From: Actinomycetota bacterium
GTDB taxonomy: Bacteria; Actinomycetota; Actinomycetes; JACCUZ01
Assembly: GCA_030841245.1 (NCBI GenBank)
Contig: JAVEDG010000091.1
Coordinates: 1 to 17,498 of the forward strand
DNA: 17,498 nt
Direction of reading: 5' to 3'
Of the stretch, positions 14,433 through 17,498 are shown piece by piece. The notes under the pieces were generated by a model, which did not search any database, was not told where the DNA came from, and saw nothing but the letters and a program-made list of their open reading frames with translations. How positions within the stretch are numbered: position 1 is the first letter of the stretch; every line of letters begins with the position of its first letter. Position numbers and translations under genes: made by a program.

Positions 14433-15650
14433 GTGTCCCAGCAGATCACTCCCGAGGCGGTCGGGGCCGCAGCGGTGCTCTCGCCGCAGACGGGCGGGTT
14501 CAGCGGCCGGCCGCACAGCCACGGCGCCACGCCGGTCGCCGGCGACAGCCGGGGCGAGCGCTTCGCGGCCTACGACGTGGCGGACTTCGACGTGCCCACC
14601 GGGCGCGAGGAGGAGTGGCGGTTCACCCCGCTCGACCGGATCCACGGGCTGCACGAGGACGCCGGTGCCGGTGACGGCACCGTGCTGGTGCACGTCGACG
14701 CCGCACCCGAGGTCCAGGTCGAGACCGTGGGGCGCGACGACGAGCGGCTCGGCAAGGCAGGCACCCCGGCGGACCGGGTCGCCGCCCGGGCCTGGTCCAA
14801 CTTCGAGAAGGCCACCGTGATCACGGTGCCCACCGAGCAGGTCGCGAGCCGGCCCACGATGCTGCGCCTGCGCGGCGAGGGCGGTACGGCGTTCGGCCAC
14901 GTCCTGGTCGACGTGAAGCCCTTCGCCCAGGCCGTCGTGGTCCTCGACCACTCCGGCAGCGCGACCTACGCCGACAACGTCGAGTTCCTCGTCGGTGACA
15001 GCGCGTCGCTCACCGTCGTCAGCGTCAACGACTGGGCCGACGACGCCGTGCACCTCTCGCAGCAGTCGATCAAGGTCGGTCGCGACGCCCGCTTCAAGAG
15101 CATCGTGGTCACCTTCGGCGGCGCCGTCGTCCGCATCGCCCCCGAGGCCGCGTTCGCCGCTCCCGGGGGTGACCTCGAGATGCTGGGGCTCTACTTCGCC
15201 GACTCGGGCCAGCACCTGGAGCACCGGCTCTTCGTCGACCACGCGGTGCCGCACTGTCGCTCCAACGTCACCTACAAGGGGGCGCTGCAGGGGGAGGACG
15301 CACACACAGTGTGGATCGGCGACGTGCTGATCCGCGCTGTCGCGCAGGGCACCGAGACATTCGAGCTCAACCGCAACCTGGTCCTGACCGACGGCGCCCG
15401 GGCCGACTCGGTGCCCAACCTGGAGATCGAGACCGGCGAGATCGTCGGGGCCGGCCACGCCAGTGCCACCGGGCGGTTCGACGACGAGCAGCTGTTCTAC
15501 CTGCAGTCGCGCGGCATCCCCGCCGACGAGGCCCGGCGGTTGGTCGTCCGCGGCTTCTTCGCCGACGTGATCGCCCAGATCGGCATCCCCGACATCCAGG
15601 AGCGGCTGCTCACAGCGGTGGAGGCCGAGCTCGAAGGCGCGGTCCGCTGA
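14433..15650 (+). CDS. sufD: Fe-S cluster assembly protein SufD
   Basis: Paralogue of SufB and second scaffold subunit of SufBCD, implicated in iron delivery to the nascent cluster. The 405-residue protein has a variable N-terminus with EEEWRFTPLDRI (about 65-76), a beta-helix core, and the C-terminal family segment DEQLFYLQSRGIPADEARRLVVRGF. At the place where E. coli SufD has Cys-Ser-His, this protein reads A340-G341-H342, so the histidine is kept and the cysteine is lost. The GTG at 14433 comes two bases after the sufB stop, with AAGGAG about 13 bases upstream. The stop shares one base with the ATG of the Rieske gene (TGATG). Confidence 0.95.
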   Translation: MSQQITPEAVGAAAVLSPQTGGFSGRPHSHGATPVAGDSRGERFAAYDVADFDVPTGREEEWRFTPLDRIHGLHEDAGAGDGTVLVHVDAAPEVQVETVGRDDERLGKAGTPADRVAARAWSNFEKATVITVPTEQVASRPTMLRLRGEGGTAFGHVLVDVKPFAQAVVVLDHSGSATYADNVEFLVGDSASLTVVSVNDWADDAVHLSQQSIKVGRDARFKSIVVTFGGAVVRIAPEAAFAAPGGDLEMLGLYFADSGQHLEHRLFVDHAVPHCRSNVTYKGALQGEDAHTVWIGDVLIRAVAQGTETFELNRNLVLTDGARADSVPNLEIETGEIVGAGHASATGRFDDEQLFYLQSRGIPADEARRLVVRGFFADVIAQIGIPDIQERLLTAVEAELEGAVR

Positions 15651-15970
15651 TGAGTGAGTACGTCCGCGCCTGTGCGGTCGCCGACGTCGAGGACGGCGGT
15701 GCCCACCGCGTCGTCATCGACGGCCTGCCGATCGCGATCGTGCGCAGCGCCGGTGAGGTCTACGCGATCCACGACGTGTGCTCCCACGCCAACGTCGCCC
15801 TGTCCGAGGGAGAGATCGAGGACCAGACCATCGAGTGTTGGCTGCACGGCTCGCGCTTCGACCTGGTGACCGGCCGGCCCACCGGCCTGCCGGCCACCCA
15901 GCCCGTCTCCGTCTACCCCGTGAAGATCGACGGCGACGAGATCCTCGTCTCCGTGGCAAAGGAGAAGTGA
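15650..15970 (+). CDS. Rieske-type [2Fe-2S] ferredoxin in the suf operon
   Basis: Small soluble Rieske protein of 106 residues. It has both cluster-binding boxes, C44-S-H46 and C63-x2-H66, 16 residues apart, followed by the usual GSRFDLVTGRPTGLPA loop. There is no signal peptide or membrane segment, so it resembles cytoplasmic NirD/BphF-like ferredoxins. The ATG at 15650 overlaps the sufD stop by one base. A Rieske gene at this position is common in actinobacterial suf operons; an electron-supply role in cluster assembly is plausible but not established. It could also be a client of the pathway. Only one base-pair step separates its stop from the sufC ATG. Confidence 0.93.
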   Translation: MSEYVRACAVADVEDGGAHRVVIDGLPIAIVRSAGEVYAIHDVCSHANVALSEGEIEDQTIECWLHGSRFDLVTGRPTGLPATQPVSVYPVKIDGDEILVSVAKEK

Positions 15971-16735
15971 ATGTCCACGCTCGAGATCCGCGACCTGCAC
16001 GTCTCGGTCGACACCGAGAACGGCCCGCAGGAGATCCTGCGCGGCGTCGACCTCACCGTCTCGGCCGGCCAGACCCACGCGATCATGGGACCCAACGGCT
16101 CGGGAAAGTCCACTCTGGCCTACTCCATCGCGGGGCACCCCAAGTACCGGATCACCAGCGGTTCGGTGACCCTCGACGGCGCCGACGTGCTCGCCATGAC
16201 CGTCGACGAGCGGGCGCGCGCCGGCCTGTTCCTCGCCATGCAGTACCCCGTCGAGGTGCCCGGCGTCTCGGTCACCAACTTCCTGCGCAGCGCGAAGACG
16301 GCCGTCTCGGGTGAGGCGCCCAAGCTGCGCACCTGGGTCAAGGACGTCAAGGTCGCGATGGAGCGACTCGCCGTCGACTCCTCGTTCGCCGAGCGCAGTG
16401 TCAACGAGGGCTTCTCCGGCGGGGAGAAGAAGCGGCATGAGATCTTGCAGCTCGAGCTGCTCCAGCCCCGCATCGCGATCCTCGACGAGACCGACTCGGG
16501 TCTGGACATCGACGCGCTCAAGGTCGTCTCGGAGGGCGTCAACCGGGTGCGTGCGACCGGCGAGGTCGGCGTGCTGCTGATCACGCACTACACCCGGATC
16601 CTGCGCTACATCCAGCCCGACTTCGTGCACGTCTTCGTCGACGGCCGCATCGTGGAGGAGGGCGGCCCCGAGCTGGCCGAGCGGCTCGAGACCGAGGGCT
16701 ACGAGCGGTTCCTCAAGGCCGGTGCCGCAGGGTGA
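15971..16735 (+). CDS. sufC: Fe-S cluster assembly ATPase SufC
   Basis: ABC-type ATPase of the SufBCD complex; soluble, and drives the conformational change of SufB/SufD during cluster assembly. The 254-residue length is normal for the family. Walker A GPNGSGKST is at 40-48, the Q-loop MQYPVEVPGVS at 90-100, the SufC-type signature FSGGEKKR at 148-155 and Walker B LDETDSGLD at 171-179, then the H-loop ITHYTRIL. The DETDSGLD form separates SufC from transporter ATPases, which usually read DEPT. The ATG at 15971 directly follows the Rieske stop and has AAGGAG six bases upstream. Its stop overlaps the sufS GTG (GTGA). Confidence 0.96.
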   Translation: MSTLEIRDLHVSVDTENGPQEILRGVDLTVSAGQTHAIMGPNGSGKSTLAYSIAGHPKYRITSGSVTLDGADVLAMTVDERARAGLFLAMQYPVEVPGVSVTNFLRSAKTAVSGEAPKLRTWVKDVKVAMERLAVDSSFAERSVNEGFSGGEKKRHEILQLELLQPRIAILDETDSGLDIDALKVVSEGVNRVRATGEVGVLLITHYTRILRYIQPDFVHVFVDGRIVEEGGPELAERLETEGYERFLKAGAAG

Positions 16736-17498
16736 GCCCCGTAACCACCGGCGACACGGCGTACGACGTCGAACGGATCAGGAAGGACTTCCCGATCCTC
16801 GACCGGGTCATGCCCGGCGACGTCCCGCTGGCCTACCTCGACAGCGCCAACACGTCGCAGAAGCCGCGCCAGGTCATCGACACCGTCGCCGACTTCTACG
16901 CCTCGCACAACGCGAACGTCGCCCGTGCGGTGCACATCCTGGGCCAGGAGGCCACCGAGGCCTACGAGGGCGCCCGCGACAAGGTTGCGGCGTTCATCAA
17001 CGCACCGCGCCGCGAAGAGGTGGTGTTCACCAAGAACATCACCGAGGGCCTCAACCTGGTCGCGAACGTGCTGTCCTGGGCCGGTCCGCCGCACGGCATC
17101 GGGCCCGGCGACGAGGTCGTCATCACCGAGATGGAGCACCACTCGAACATCGTGCCCTGGCAGCTGGTCACACAGCGGACCGGAGCCACCTTGCGCTGGC
17201 TCGGCATCGATGACGACGGCCGCCTCGACCTGTCGCGGCTCGACGAGATCGTCAACGAACGCACGAAGGTCGTCGCGTTCGTGCACGTCTCCAACGCGCT
17301 CGGGACCCTCAACCCGGTCGACACGATCGTCCGGCGGGCTCGCGAGGTCGGAGCGCTGGTCGTGCTCGACGCCGCCCAGTCGGTGCCTCAGCTGCCGGTC
17401 GACGTCACGGCACTCGGGGCCGACTTCGTCGGCTTCACCGGCCACAAGATGTGCGGCCCGACCGGCATCGGCGTCCTCTGGGGACGCTACGACCTGCT
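16732..17498 (+). CDS. sufS: Cysteine desulfurase SufS (partial; C-terminus beyond right edge)
   Basis: Pyridoxal-phosphate enzyme that takes sulfur from cysteine for cluster assembly. The first 255 residues are present. Class V aminotransferase features are clear: AYLDSANTSQKP (34-45), MEHHSN with the cofactor-stacking histidine at 136 or 137, D213 and Q216 in LDAAQSVPQ, and the Schiff-base lysine K239 in TGHKMCGPTG. The catalytic cysteine loop lies beyond the window. The GTG at 16732 overlaps the sufC stop as GTGA; the ribosome binding site is weak, so translation is probably coupled. sufU and sufT commonly follow sufS in actinobacteria, but that cannot be seen here. Confidence 0.95.
   Translation, partial: MSPVTTGDTAYDVERIRKDFPILDRVMPGDVPLAYLDSANTSQKPRQVIDTVADFYASHNANVARAVHILGQEATEAYEGARDKVAAFINAPRREEVVFTKNITEGLNLVANVLSWAGPPHGIGPGDEVVITEMEHHSNIVPWQLVTQRTGATLRWLGIDDDGRLDLSRLDEIVNERTKVVAFVHVSNALGTLNPVDTIVRRAREVGALVVLDAAQSVPQLPVDVTALGADFVGFTGHKMCGPTGIGVLWGRYDL

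Overview
This window is high-GC actinobacterial chromosome. GTG starts are frequent, junctions overlap as ATGA or GTGA, and third codon positions are strongly G/C. The gene order tkt-tal-pgi-zwf / ctaB / ctaA / ABC exporter / sufR-sufB-sufD-Rieske-sufC-sufS follows the order known from actinobacteria such as Mycobacterium tuberculosis. A Nocardioides-like (Propionibacteriales) host fits best, but that is an inference from protein style and gene order.

Layout. (1) Positions 1-5759, minus strand: a sugar-phosphate operon running tkt, tal, pgi, zwf (zwf is cut by the left edge). tal/pgi and pgi/zwf overlap by 4 bases. (2) 5899-6855, plus strand: ctaB (heme O synthase), divergent from tkt and ending 4 bases from the convergent histidine kinase gene. 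(3) 6860-9472: a two-component system (OmpR-type regulator, then HAMP histidine kinase, minus strand) divergent from a small membrane-anchored extracytoplasmic protein of unknown function. The shared ~100-bp intergenic region carries tandem GGGTTA repeats with 11-bp periodicity and an inverted copy. This three-gene module sits between the two heme A genes and is the least described part of the window. (4) 9437-12140, minus strand: an ABC-2 exporter (ATPase, permease) followed by ctaA (heme A synthase). (5) 12251-17498, plus strand: the SUF iron-sulfur cluster operon, led by the Fe-S sensing repressor sufR and cut by the right edge inside sufS.

How the parts work together. The left operon links glycolysis to both branches of the pentose phosphate pathway and supplies NADPH. 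ctaB and ctaA convert heme B to heme O to heme A for the aa3 oxidase. The suf operon builds Fe-S clusters, probably under feedback from SufR through an ACACT-N5-TGTGA site lying across the sufR start codon.

A recurring feature is that transcription-unit-leading genes (regulator, anchored protein, ctaA, ABC ATPase, sufR) have no convincing Shine-Dalgarno sequence but have a -10-like hexamer 6-7 bases before the start codon. This is the signature of leaderless mRNAs. Most operon-internal genes instead have a Shine-Dalgarno sequence or start-stop coupling.

No tRNA, rRNA, CRISPR array, insertion sequence or prophage gene was seen. No stretch over 300 bases lacks a gene.
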